Positions 52,792 to 61,015 of a stretch of DNA of 64,000 nucleotides are shown here, piece by piece. Under the pieces are notes generated by a model. The model was not told the origin of the DNA. It saw nothing but the letters and a program-made list of their open reading frames with translations, and searched no databases. The position numbers were made by a program, and so were the translations under genes. This DNA is from an uncultured Alphaproteobacteria bacterium. Lineage in GTDB: Bacteria > Pseudomonadota > Alphaproteobacteria > HIMB59. Where the stretch lies: the NCBI GenBank assembly GCA_902610175.1, contig CACLUR010000003.1:62001-126000 (forward strand), in the 5' to 3' direction. Within the stretch, counting starts at the first letter, position 1, and the number at the start of each line of letters is the position of its first letter.

Positions 52792-53501
52792 TTTGTAAAT
52801 AAAATCAATACTCCTATCAAAGTGATAGCAATAATGATAAGTTTTTTAAATAGGATTTCCGGTATTTGTTTATGTATAAAATAACCCAGCCAAACACTTA
52901 ACATAACTAAAAGAGCTATTGGATAGTATATTTTCACTATCTCTAAATAGCTTCCTCCCAAAAATATAAAAAATATTGCTCTCAAAGAGTTTATAATAAA
53001 AAAATATCCAGCCATAGTTGATCGCAACTCTTGTTTTGAGGAGAAATAATCTTTATACCCCATTAATACAAATGGTCCTCCAATAGTATAAATTCCTTGA
53101 ATAAATCCACCTAGAATTACAAAAAAATTTTTCAAGAATTGAGGAAACCTGATATCAGGAAAGAATAAGTTGAAACATCCATAAATAATTAAAATTATTG
53201 CAAATATTTTTATTAAAATATCTGATGCAAAATAACTGATAAAATATGTTCCAATTAATGCACCAGGAATTGTAAAAATTAAAATTTTGATCAGATGATT
53301 TAAAGAGACATATTTGTATGATTGAATTAAAACAGCTAAACCGGAGGATAGCCCAACAATCATTGCAAGCTTTAACAAAGAATTAAAGTCAAAGAAAAAT
53401 CCACTAATTCCCAGAAAGATTATCGTACCACCAAAACCAAAAATACTTTCAATGGCGTATGCAAAACAAGCTATTAATGCAATAGTTGAAAAATTTGGCA
53501 T
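52788..53501 (-). CDS. TauE/SafE (TSUP) family permease
   Basis: Membrane permease of the sulfite/sulfoacetate exporter superfamily, 237 residues and about eight helices. The repeat pattern GFGGTIIFLGISGFFFDF, then GLSSGLAVLIQSYKYV, then GGFIQGIYTIGGPFVLMGYKDYF fits TSUP. Members move sulfite, sulfonates or other organic anions. It is the first gene of a two-gene unit with the DUF3445 protein, to which it is coupled by ATGA. Confidence 0.82.
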   Translation of the reverse strand: MPNFSTIALIACFAYAIESIFGFGGTIIFLGISGFFFDFNSLLKLAMIVGLSSGLAVLIQSYKYVSLNHLIKILIFTIPGALIGTYFISYFASDILIKIFAIILIIYGCFNLFFPDIRFPQFLKNFFVILGGFIQGIYTIGGPFVLMGYKDYFSSKQELRSTMAGYFFIINSLRAIFFIFLGGSYLEIVKIYYPIALLVMLSVWLGYFIHKQIPEILFKKLIIIAITLIGVLILFTK

Positions 53502-53547
53502 TTAATTCTATTTAACAATTTAGAATGTTTTATGTTAAAAGTAATCT

Positions 53548-54129
53548 ATGTATTTAAAAGTAATATTTTCTTTTATTGTAATATTATTTCTTAAAACGAA
53601 TTTATTGTATGCCCTTTCTCAAGATATTTCTTTAACAATCATGGTTCGTTCTACATTGGGAACAGAATATATTCTAGCTAAAAGTATTTGCAAAGTATTG
53701 GACAGGGAACTTGAAATATCTCATAGTTATGGTGGCTCCAACACATTAGAATGCAATACACGCCTTGATGATAGCGTTGATGAAATAATTAAAAAAATTG
53801 AACAAAATCAATTTCAATATGCAATTATTAAAAAATCAGATTTACTCAATCGTCCATCTAATTTATCACTTCGTTCAATTTTAAATTTTCCCGCAGATAG
53901 TGATTATGTTTTTATTTCAAACCAGAATGTAGATCCTAATGTGATTAAGGATATAAACTTTGGAATTATGAATCATTTACTTGAGTTTCGCTATCTTCAT
54001 AAATCTTTTTTTGAATTTTCAGAAAATAATTTAATTGTTAAAGAAAAAATACCATTACACTTAGGGACTTTAAAATTTAGTGATGAGTGGAGTAGTGGCA
54101 AAAGAAGAAGGTTTACAGAGGTAGACTAA
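53548..54129 (+). CDS. Exported protein resembling one lobe of a TAXI-type binding protein
   Basis: Signal peptide MYLKVIFSFIVILFLKTNLLYA followed by 170 residues with a TAXI-like start: RSTLGTEYILAKSICKVLD, then SYGGSNTLECNTRL and EQNQFQYAIIKKSDL, where the full TAXI proteins have G-YYxLG, TGGSxENL and LGIVQSD. At 193 residues it is too short for two lobes (usually about 320), and no TRAP membrane genes are near. It may be a stand-alone ligand sensor or a remnant. Low certainty on family. Confidence 0.45.
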   Translation: MYLKVIFSFIVILFLKTNLLYALSQDISLTIMVRSTLGTEYILAKSICKVLDRELEISHSYGGSNTLECNTRLDDSVDEIIKKIEQNQFQYAIIKKSDLLNRPSNLSLRSILNFPADSDYVFISNQNVDPNVIKDINFGIMNHLLEFRYLHKSFFEFSENNLIVKEKIPLHLGTLKFSDEWSSGKRRRFTEVD

Positions 54130-54202
54130 TTTTTACAAAACCATCAGTTACTACAAAAATAAATATTAAAGCAAAAAATACTCCACCAACAAAAACTTTC
54201 AT
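54113..54202 (-). CDS. 29-residue membrane miniprotein, candidate
   Basis: ATG at 54202 opens 29 codons, MKVFVGGVFFALIFIFVVTD then GFVKISLPL: one hydrophobic span and a short tail. It overlaps the 3' end of the exported TAXI-like gene by 17 bp on the opposite strand and is divergent from the ArgO-like exporter gene. Reads like a small membrane protein, but no ribosome site stands out and chance is possible in AT-rich DNA. Confidence 0.3.
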   Translation of the reverse strand: MKVFVGGVFFALIFIFVVTDGFVKISLPL

Positions 54203-54260
54203 TACACAAACTTACTAAATAGATTTTAGGTGTAAAGTATATAAACTGTGCAAAATTGTC

Positions 54261-54872
54261 ATGAACGAGTTTATTTTTGGTTTTTCAACAGGTTTAAGTT
54301 TAATACTTGCTATAGGTGCACAAAATTTATTTGTTATAGAGCAAGGTATAAAAAAAAATAATATTTTTTTAGTAACTTCAATATGTGTAGTTGGTGATTT
54401 CTTATTGATTTTTTTTGGAATTTTCATATTTCACTTTATTAAAAATTTCATCAATGATCTTATCAATTTATTATTATCAATAGGGCTTGTCCTCTTTCTT
54501 CTAAATTTTATATGGTCGAAAATAAAAACATTTAAACATGATATTGTATTGTCAAAAACACATACACAGACATCAAAGTCAAAAATAGCTCTTCAGACAC
54601 TTGCTTTTACTTTTTTAAACCCACACGTCTACTCAGACACTGTTTTTATTTTAGGAAATTTATCAAAAAATTTTCTAACTATTTTTGACAAGATTTTATT
54701 TGGATTAGGTGCAAGTCTAGCATCATTTATTTTTTTTTATTTTTTAGGCTATGGTGCTCAATCACTAAGATTATATTTTTTAAACAAACAAGTTTGGAAA
54801 TTAGTTAATATAATAATAATTCTTTATTTGCTCATACTTACCTTATCGATTATTTTCTTGGAAATTATTTGA
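54261..54872 (+). CDS. LysE/ArgO-family amino acid exporter
   Basis: Six-helix exporter, 203 residues, closer to LysE/ArgO (basic amino acids) than to RhtB: the opening STGLSLILAIGAQNLFVIEQGIKK contains the GAQN-FV--QG motif of that group, and TFLNPHVYSDTVFILGNLS matches the ArgO middle loop. Likely exports arginine or lysine. No LysG/ArgP regulator is nearby. Confidence 0.85.
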   Translation: MNEFIFGFSTGLSLILAIGAQNLFVIEQGIKKNNIFLVTSICVVGDFLLIFFGIFIFHFIKNFINDLINLLLSIGLVLFLLNFIWSKIKTFKHDIVLSKTHTQTSKSKIALQTLAFTFLNPHVYSDTVFILGNLSKNFLTIFDKILFGLGASLASFIFFYFLGYGAQSLRLYFLNKQVWKLVNIIIILYLLILTLSIIFLEII

Positions 54873-54917
54873 TTATTAATTTTTTATTTACAAATTATTT
54901 CATCAGCTGTCTGTAAG

Positions 54918-55062
54918 TTGCATAGTTGTTATGCAATCATAACACGAGTTTTTTTCTGAATATTATGTATAAACTTATTAGGAGCAGTTTTTAAAAGTTT
55001 CAATTAACTCCGTGTTGACATAGATACTTAGTTATTCCCTCCTAGTTATAACAAACTGCTCC
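54918..55062. ncRNA. Structured intergenic region with two inverted repeats
   Basis: Between the ArgO-like gene and the DUF2721 gene are TTGCATA-GTTGT-TATGCAA (54918-54936, 7-bp stem) followed downstream by a seven-T run, which could end the exporter transcript, and then GGAGCAGTTT (54981-54990) pairing with AAACTGCTCC (55053-55062) across 62 bases. The outer pair ends ten bases before the DUF2721 ATG, so a folded leader could bury its start region. Whether it is an RNA element is unknown. Confidence 0.35.
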
Positions 55063-55071
55063 ATTAATAGT

Positions 55072-55485
55072 ATGCCAAGCTTCACAACACTTTATCCAGC
55101 ACTTTTGTTTCCAGCTATACCTTTAATGATGATATCTTTTGGTAATAGATATACTTCTCTTGCTTCATTAATCAGAAAGATCCATGACACATTAATCACA
55201 AATAGACCAACTAGCAATGTGGTTCAACATCACTTAGATCAAATAAAAGTACTCACAACCCGTTTAACATTAGTTAGGTCAGTTCAAACCCTCTCTGGGA
55301 TCAGCTTTTTGCTGAATTTAATATCTATTTTTTTTAGTTATATCAAGATTTATGACTTAGCCTTAAACTTTTTTGGTTTAGGGATATTGATATTTTCAAT
55401 AGCTATAATGTTATTTATCTATGAGATACAATTATCTACTAAAGCTCTTAGCAAGCATTTGGAAGATCTGAAAGATTTTAGTTAA
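55072..55485 (+). CDS. DUF2721 membrane protein
   Basis: Small integral membrane protein of the DUF2721 family, 137 residues. The opening PALLFPAIPLMMISFGNRYTSLASLIRKIHD matches the family, where the first helix is followed by a basic cytoplasmic segment; two further helices (SGISFLLNLISIFF and LNFFGLGILIFSIAIMLF) close it. Function unknown. It has the unusual, inverted-repeat-flanked leader noted just upstream. Its stop overlaps the stop of the convergent MATE gene by 4 bp. Confidence 0.75.
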   Translation: MPSFTTLYPALLFPAIPLMMISFGNRYTSLASLIRKIHDTLITNRPTSNVVQHHLDQIKVLTTRLTLVRSVQTLSGISFLLNLISIFFSYIKIYDLALNFFGLGILIFSIAIMLFIYEIQLSTKALSKHLEDLKDFS

Positions 55486-56828
55486 CTTATTAAGATACTG
55501 GATTCCTTTTTAAATAAATATTTCATATGAAAAAAAACAAACACTGAGCCTAGTAAATTTGTAAAAAATATAGCCCACCAAATACCAATTAGGCCTTTTT
55601 CTAGAGTCTCAGAAAATAAATAAATTACAAATGGGGGAAGAAATACTAATCTAATAAAAGTGTAGAACACATTTACAGAAGGTTTTCTTAATCCAGAAAG
55701 TACAGAATCACACCTATCAATAACTTGATATATAAAAGCCAAAAAAGCTACCATAAACAAGTAGCTACCAGCAATAATTATCACTTCACTGTCTCTTGAA
55801 AAAAAACTAGCAATCCTTTCACCCGCAAATATAAGCACTACTGCTCCAAAAATCATCATTGTCATAGATAACCTTAATGAAATTAAAAAAGCTTCATAAA
55901 TTCTATCAAAATTCTTTGAACCAAAATTTTGTCCTACCATACTTAATAAAGCACTACTAAATCCTATGGCAGGTAATAAAATAATCTGCTCAATTCTTAA
56001 AGCTATTCCATAAGCTGCACTAGCTGAGGCACCATAACTTGTAACAAACTTTTGCATTATGAAGAAACCAACTGCAATCATAAACATATTCATACTAGAG
56101 GGTATAGATTGTCTTAGAATTCTTAATACGAATTTAGTTTCTAGCCAAATATAATTGTAATTGAAATACTTAAACAAAGGACTGCGAATAGCATAATAGC
56201 TTAAAAAGAAAAAATGAAATAGTTGAGATATGACTGTTGCAAGAGCTATGCCGAGAGTTCCTAATGCAGGAAAAGGACCATAACCTAAAGATAAGAAAGG
56301 ACTAAATATTAAATTAATAAAAAAGCTTATGATTAATGCATTTCTATTTTTTTTGGTATCTCCTTGTGCATATAAAAGAGAATTAACGACAAAAGAAACA
56401 ATAAAAATTGGAGCACCAATTGAGAGTACTTTTATATACCTTAGACCATTGTTAAGAAAAATACCCTCTGCGCCAAAATATAAAAACACAGGCCTAGATA
56501 ATAGAAAGGTTGTTAGCCCTATGGCTATAGAAACCGATAAAGTGATAACTAAAGCTTGAATATGTATCTTAATTGCCTCATTAAATTTTTTTTTGCCAAT
56601 AGCTATTGAAACAAGAGCTGTGGTACCTTGTCCAAAACCTACAGCGAAGGCCAATAAAATAAAATACAAGGGGTAGGATATTGATAAGCCTGCAATAGCC
56701 TCTGTGCTTATGAGACCAGCATAAAAAGTATCTACTACATTGTACAGAGTATAAAACAAAAGACCTGTTCCTGCTGGAACAGCCATACCGATTAATTGTT
56801 TTTTTATATCTCCTTGGGTCAGATCCAT
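55482..56828 (-). CDS. MATE-family efflux transporter
   Basis: Twelve-helix multidrug and toxin extrusion carrier, 448 residues. The family pattern is clear in MAVPAGTGLLFYTLYNVVDTFYAGL at the start, GFGQGTTALVSIAIGK, and the second half GFSSALLSMVGQNFGSKNFDRIYEA. It belongs to the DinF/NorM-like general group. Only 4 bp separate it from hemJ, so it is the last member of the heme operon; export of a tetrapyrrole or by-product is conceivable but unproven. Confidence 0.9.
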   Translation of the reverse strand: MDLTQGDIKKQLIGMAVPAGTGLLFYTLYNVVDTFYAGLISTEAIAGLSISYPLYFILLAFAVGFGQGTTALVSIAIGKKKFNEAIKIHIQALVITLSVSIAIGLTTFLLSRPVFLYFGAEGIFLNNGLRYIKVLSIGAPIFIVSFVVNSLLYAQGDTKKNRNALIISFFINLIFSPFLSLGYGPFPALGTLGIALATVISQLFHFFFLSYYAIRSPLFKYFNYNYIWLETKFVLRILRQSIPSSMNMFMIAVGFFIMQKFVTSYGASASAAYGIALRIEQIILLPAIGFSSALLSMVGQNFGSKNFDRIYEAFLISLRLSMTMMIFGAVVLIFAGERIASFFSRDSEVIIIAGSYLFMVAFLAFIYQVIDRCDSVLSGLRKPSVNVFYTFIRLVFLPPFVIYLFSETLEKGLIGIWWAIFFTNLLGSVFVFFHMKYLFKKESSILIS

Positions 56829-56832
56829 AAAA

Positions 56833-57249
56833 TTAAAAAGGTCTTACAACTACAAGTATTACAATTAAAATTAGAAGAACAGTAGGCACTTCATTGATTA
56901 TTCTTAGATATTTTGAGGTATAGTCTCTAAAATTACTCTCTAGACTTTTTCTAATTTTACCTAAATACATATGAAATGCAGAGAGAATAAGAACTAATAT
57001 AATTTTCAAAAAAAGCCATAATTCAAAACCTACATAATGGATAAGGGCTAAACCAAATACCCAAGTCAATATCATTGCTGGGTTCATTATAATTTTTAGC
57101 AATTTATATTCCATTTTTTGAAATACACTATTAATTTCAGGATTGGTTATGTTTTCTACATGATAAACAAAAAGTCTTGGTAAATAAAATAACCCAGCAA
57201 ACCATGATACAAAAGATATGATATGTAAAATTTTTAATAACTCATACAT
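56833..57249 (-). CDS. hemJ: Protoporphyrinogen oxidase HemJ
   Basis: Membrane protoporphyrinogen IX oxidase of the HemJ type, used by most alphaproteobacteria instead of HemY or HemG. 138 residues and four helices. Family hallmarks are LKILHIISFVSWFAGLFYLPRLFVYH (with the conserved His near 9), MEYKLLKIIMNPAM and the C-terminal RIINEVPTVLLILIVILVVVRPF, which is very close to other HemJ proteins. Four bases after hemF. Confidence 0.93.
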   Translation of the reverse strand: MYELLKILHIISFVSWFAGLFYLPRLFVYHVENITNPEINSVFQKMEYKLLKIIMNPAMILTWVFGLALIHYVGFELWLFLKIILVLILSAFHMYLGKIRKSLESNFRDYTSKYLRIINEVPTVLLILIVILVVVRPF

Positions 57250-57253
57250 TTTG

Positions 57254-58069
57254 TTACCATTTAGCCTCTGGAGGCATTGACATTAATATAGCATCAATAT
57301 TACCACCAGTTTTTAATCCAAATAATGTCCCTCTATCATAAAGCAAATTAAATTCTACGTAACGAGATCTTTTTTTTGAGAGAGCATCTAAGTCATCTTG
57401 ATTAAAGTTAAAATTTTTTTTTCTTTTTGAGTTTTCAATTACAAAATTAACAAAGAATTGCCCAACATCTTTTATGAATGATAAATCCTTATCAAAGTCT
57501 GTATTGATATAATCAAAAAAAATCCCTCCTATACCTCTACTTTCTTTTCGATGCTCTAAATAAAAGTATTCATCACATTGTTTTTTAAATTTTTCATAAT
57601 AAGTTGAATTATGTTGATCACATGTTCGTTGGAGACCTTGATGAAAATTATCTGTCTCTAATTTTTCAGGTATTGCAGGAGTTAAATCACAACCACCACC
57701 AAACCATTGTTTTCCTTTTGTGGTTATGTACCTAGTGTTAAAGTGAGCTGCAGCAATTTTTGGGTTTTTCATGTGAGCTACGACTGAGATACCACTGGCC
57801 CAAAAGCTTGGATCCTCTTCGGTTCCTGGCATTGATTTTTTAAATTCTTCACTAAAATTACCATGCACTGTTGAAATGTTTACTCCTACTTTTTCAAATA
57901 TTTCTCCTTTTAGTAAGGACATCAAACCCCCACCACCACCAGGTCTTTGCCACTCTTTTTCTATAAATTCAGACCCATCAAGCTTTTGTATTGATCCAAC
58001 CATTTGATTTCGAAGTTCTCGAAACCACTTTTCTGCTTTAGTTTGTTGATTTTTTATTTGATCACTCAT
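57254..58069 (-). CDS. hemF: Oxygen-dependent coproporphyrinogen III oxidase
   Basis: Converts coproporphyrinogen III to protoporphyrinogen IX with O2. The ATG at 58069 overlaps the hemH stop as ATGA and gives 271 residues; a GTG at 58075 is also possible. Motifs ASGISVVAHMKNPKIAAAHFNTRYI, WFGGGCDLTPAIP, HRKESRGIGGIFFDY and RSRYVEFNLLYDRGTLFGLKTGGNIDAILMSMPP are typical of HemF. Use of the O2-dependent enzyme fits aerobic surface water. Confidence 0.96.
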   Translation of the reverse strand: MSDQIKNQQTKAEKWFRELRNQMVGSIQKLDGSEFIEKEWQRPGGGGGLMSLLKGEIFEKVGVNISTVHGNFSEEFKKSMPGTEEDPSFWASGISVVAHMKNPKIAAAHFNTRYITTKGKQWFGGGCDLTPAIPEKLETDNFHQGLQRTCDQHNSTYYEKFKKQCDEYFYLEHRKESRGIGGIFFDYINTDFDKDLSFIKDVGQFFVNFVIENSKRKKNFNFNQDDLDALSKKRSRYVEFNLLYDRGTLFGLKTGGNIDAILMSMPPEAKW

Positions 58070-59088
58070 ACCCACCCATGTAGTTCGTTTTCTATCAACG
58101 AAGTGAGTAGGAGTATATGATCTTCTCGATCATTTAGACAAGGAATATATCCAAATTCCTTTCCACCATTTTCCATGAATATTTCTCTATTTTCCTCGTT
58201 AAGTTCTTCTATTGTCTCGAGACAATCTGAGGAAAAAGCAGGACTTATAACATGAATATGGTCTGTACCATTTTTTGCTAAGCTCTCTATAGTTTTATCT
58301 GTGTAAGGTTGAAGCCATTCTGCTGGTCCAAATCTAGATTGAAATGTGGTCATATAACTTTCCTCTGGTAAGCCCATGGTCTCTGCCACCAGCCTAGTAG
58401 TTTTTCTGCAAAAACAATGATACGGATCCCCTTTATCTAAATATTTTTTTGGAACACCATGATAGCTAAATATTATTTTTTTTGGTTTTGAATTTTTAGT
58501 CCAAAATTCTTCAATGCTATTTTTAAGCGCTTTAATATAAAGTTCATTTTCGTAATATCCTCCAATAAAACGAAGAGATGGTACCCAACGCCAACTTTTT
58601 AATTCTTCTGCAACAGCATCAAACGTTGAGCCCGTTGTAGCCGCACAATATTGAGGGTATAAAGGTAAAATAATAATACGATCACAATTTTGATTTCTAA
58701 GATTATTTAAACCCTTAGAGATGCTAGGATTCCCATAACGCATTCCAATATCAAATACGATATTTTGATATTTCTTATTAATAAATTTTTTTATTTTCGA
58801 TAATTGGTTTTTTGTGTGGAATAGAAGAGGTGAACCTTCCTCTGTCCAAACAGATTTGTAATTTTTAGCTGACTTCGCTGGTCGAGTATTTAAAACTATT
58901 CCATTAAGAATAGGCCACCAAATAGCTTTTGGTGTTTCTATGACACGTTCATCTGATAGAAATTGCTTTAGATAAGTCTTTAAAGACGACTTAGTTGGTT
59001 CATCTGGTGTTCCTAAATTTGTGATTAAAATACCTGTCTTAAGACCAGAGCCATGAACGAAGAGTTTATTACCTTTAAATGAAGCCAT
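58066..59088 (-). CDS. hemH: Ferrochelatase
   Basis: Inserts Fe2+ into protoporphyrin IX. 340 residues with GILITNLGTPDEPTKSSLKTYLKQFLSDERVIE near the start, DIGMRYGNPSIS, PLYPQYCAATTGS and IIFSYHGVPKKYLDKGDPY with the metal His, then FQSRFGPAEWLQPYTDKTIE with the catalytic Glu-containing loop. A Cys pair in YHCFCRKTTRLV is of interest for a possible [2Fe-2S] or redox role, not proven. It lies 18 bp after hemE. Confidence 0.95.
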   Translation of the reverse strand: MASFKGNKLFVHGSGLKTGILITNLGTPDEPTKSSLKTYLKQFLSDERVIETPKAIWWPILNGIVLNTRPAKSAKNYKSVWTEEGSPLLFHTKNQLSKIKKFINKKYQNIVFDIGMRYGNPSISKGLNNLRNQNCDRIIILPLYPQYCAATTGSTFDAVAEELKSWRWVPSLRFIGGYYENELYIKALKNSIEEFWTKNSKPKKIIFSYHGVPKKYLDKGDPYHCFCRKTTRLVAETMGLPEESYMTTFQSRFGPAEWLQPYTDKTIESLAKNGTDHIHVISPAFSSDCLETIEELNEENREIFMENGGKEFGYIPCLNDREDHILLLTSLIENELHGWV

Positions 59089-59106
59089 TGAAAAACATTA
59101 CGATTT

Positions 59107-60123
59107 TTATGATAACTTAGTTCTTATCTTTTCTATGAATAAATGAACATTAGCCTCAGGAGTAGTTTTTTTTACACCGTGATCGAGGCTAGCAATCCAC
59201 CCAGATCTATGAGATGACTCACTCTGTAAGCATTCCTCTATATATTTATCAATATAATCAGAAAAGGATTTAGTGTCCTCCATAGCTAACAAATCATTTG
59301 AAAAATTCCCCTGTAAAGATAAATGTGTCTTTGGTAATTCAGTGAAAACCTCCAAATTAGTTCCTAAAACTGTAAGTTTTAAATTTTTTAAATTTTGTAA
59401 TTTATTAAATTTAGTTTGAGAAATTTCTTTAGTGAAATATCCAATTTTATTTGGATAACTATTTGAAATTTTAATTAAAAAAGGAATAACGAATTCATCA
59501 AAATCTTTATCATTTATTTTATTAGCTTCAGTATCAAATATCATTAACAAATCAATGTCATTTTGTAACTGAATTTGTATATTTTTTTGTATTAACATTT
59601 CTAAAACGGGCAGGGTTTGTTGAAATAGTGTTTGTGATACAGGATTATTCCTCGTTGCAAAATGGTATAAGGTTACAGGTCCACCAGTAAATCCAATTAA
59701 GGATTTATCATTTGAAAGTTCATTTCTAATATGTTTTAGAGATATATTCTGAAAATCTATAAAACTTTCAAATTCATCAATATTAAATTCGGATATCATT
59801 TTTGAACTTAAATTTTTTTCAAATATTGGTCCAGGATTAAACTTCAAACTCATACCTAAATAATCTAAAGGAAAAAGAATATCACTAAACAATATTGCAG
59901 CATCAAAATCGAATTCAACAATAGGTCCAAGAGTTACCTCACAAGCAAGCTCAGGCTCTTTACATAATTGTTCAAAAGAATATTTTTCTTTTAATTTTCT
60001 GTAATGCTGATGATATCGACCAGCCTGTCTCATAAACCAAATTGGAGGAATTTTTTGTTCAACTTTATTTAAGGCATTAAAAAAATTTTTGTTATAGGTA
60101 TTTTGCAATATCTCTAGCTCCAT
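59107..60123 (-). CDS. hemE: Uroporphyrinogen decarboxylase
   Basis: Removes four acetate carboxyls of uroporphyrinogen III. 338 residues; PPIWFMRQAGRYHQHYRKLKEKYSF is the first signature with the Arg cradle, then ILFSDILFPLDYLGMSLKF, GFTGGPVTLYHF, DTEANKI-like FDTEANKINDKDF and the closing NVHLFIEKI. The gene overlaps hemB by 32 bp, the longest overlap in this run. No other ATG lies between, so the start stands. Confidence 0.93.
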   Translation of the reverse strand: MELEILQNTYNKNFFNALNKVEQKIPPIWFMRQAGRYHQHYRKLKEKYSFEQLCKEPELACEVTLGPIVEFDFDAAILFSDILFPLDYLGMSLKFNPGPIFEKNLSSKMISEFNIDEFESFIDFQNISLKHIRNELSNDKSLIGFTGGPVTLYHFATRNNPVSQTLFQQTLPVLEMLIQKNIQIQLQNDIDLLMIFDTEANKINDKDFDEFVIPFLIKISNSYPNKIGYFTKEISQTKFNKLQNLKNLKLTVLGTNLEVFTELPKTHLSLQGNFSNDLLAMEDTKSFSDYIDKYIEECLQSESSHRSGWIASLDHGVKKTTPEANVHLFIEKIRTKLS

Positions 60124-61015
60124 AAGTAATAATAAAATCTGCTTGAGCTCTTTTGAGTACCGTTAAAGACTCTATGAGCAAATCAACATAATTGCCAAAT
60201 TTAGCTTTGCTGAGCATTTGTAGACTAGCATACTCACCACTTACTTGGTATGCACCCGTGGGAAGCAGTGTCTCTTTTTTTATATCTCTTATTAAATCTA
60301 TTGAAGTCATTCCAGGCTTAACCATTAAATAATTTGCACCTTGAGCTGCATTACTAATTGAGCTTTTAATCGCCTTTGCTTTGTCTTCAACAGGTAATTG
60401 ATATGATGACCGATCAAATCCCTGTGGTGATGATTTTGCAACATCTCTAAAAGGGCCGTAGAAGTGACTTTTAAATTTTGTTGAGTAACTCATTATTTGA
60501 GAATTTGAAAAACCATTTTGAACAAATATTTTTCTCAAATATTTAGTTGTATTTTTCATCATGTCACTTGGTGCAATTATATCAGCTCCCGCCTCAAGAT
60601 ATGTATTTGCCGCTAATCCTAAAGAGTAATGTGTCTTATTAAGATCAATTGATTTTTTATGAGTAACTCCACAATGCCCATCAACAGTTATTGAGCATAA
60701 GCATGTATCTATAAGTAAAACTATATCTTTTCCAAAATAATTTTTAATTTTTCTTATAATTTCATAGTGAAAGCTAAAATCCTCCGGATTTTTTTGTTTT
60801 TTATTTGGAACGATAAAAAGTAGAAAATTTTTGATACCTTTTTTTAAATCCTTTTCAATTGCCTTAATTATAGATGAAGATGACCAACTCTTATTATCAC
60901 CTAATCCTTTAATTTCCTTTGAATTTTTTACCTTTTGATCCACAAATAAAGGTTGAATTAAAATTTTCTTTTTAAGAGATTTAGACTGATCAATAGGGAA
61001 ATAATTTTTAATCAT
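60092..61015 (-). CDS. hemB: Porphobilinogen synthase (delta-aminolevulinate dehydratase)
   Basis: Joins two 5-aminolevulinate molecules to porphobilinogen. The Schiff-base lysines are Lys180 (SYSTKFKSHFYGPFRD) and Lys233 (LMVKPGM). The metal site is DTCLCSITVDGHCG with Cys105, Cys107 and Cys115, the zinc-dependent type; many alphaproteobacteria have the Asp-rich magnesium-type. 307 residues, shorter than the usual 325-335 because the N-terminal arm is trimmed. ATGA overlap with hemC. Confidence 0.94.
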   Translation of the reverse strand: MIKNYFPIDQSKSLKKKILIQPLFVDQKVKNSKEIKGLGDNKSWSSSSIIKAIEKDLKKGIKNFLLFIVPNKKQKNPEDFSFHYEIIRKIKNYFGKDIVLLIDTCLCSITVDGHCGVTHKKSIDLNKTHYSLGLAANTYLEAGADIIAPSDMMKNTTKYLRKIFVQNGFSNSQIMSYSTKFKSHFYGPFRDVAKSSPQGFDRSSYQLPVEDKAKAIKSSISNAAQGANYLMVKPGMTSIDLIRDIKKETLLPTGAYQVSGEYASLQMLSKAKFGNYVDLLIESLTVLKRAQADFIITYGARDIAKYL

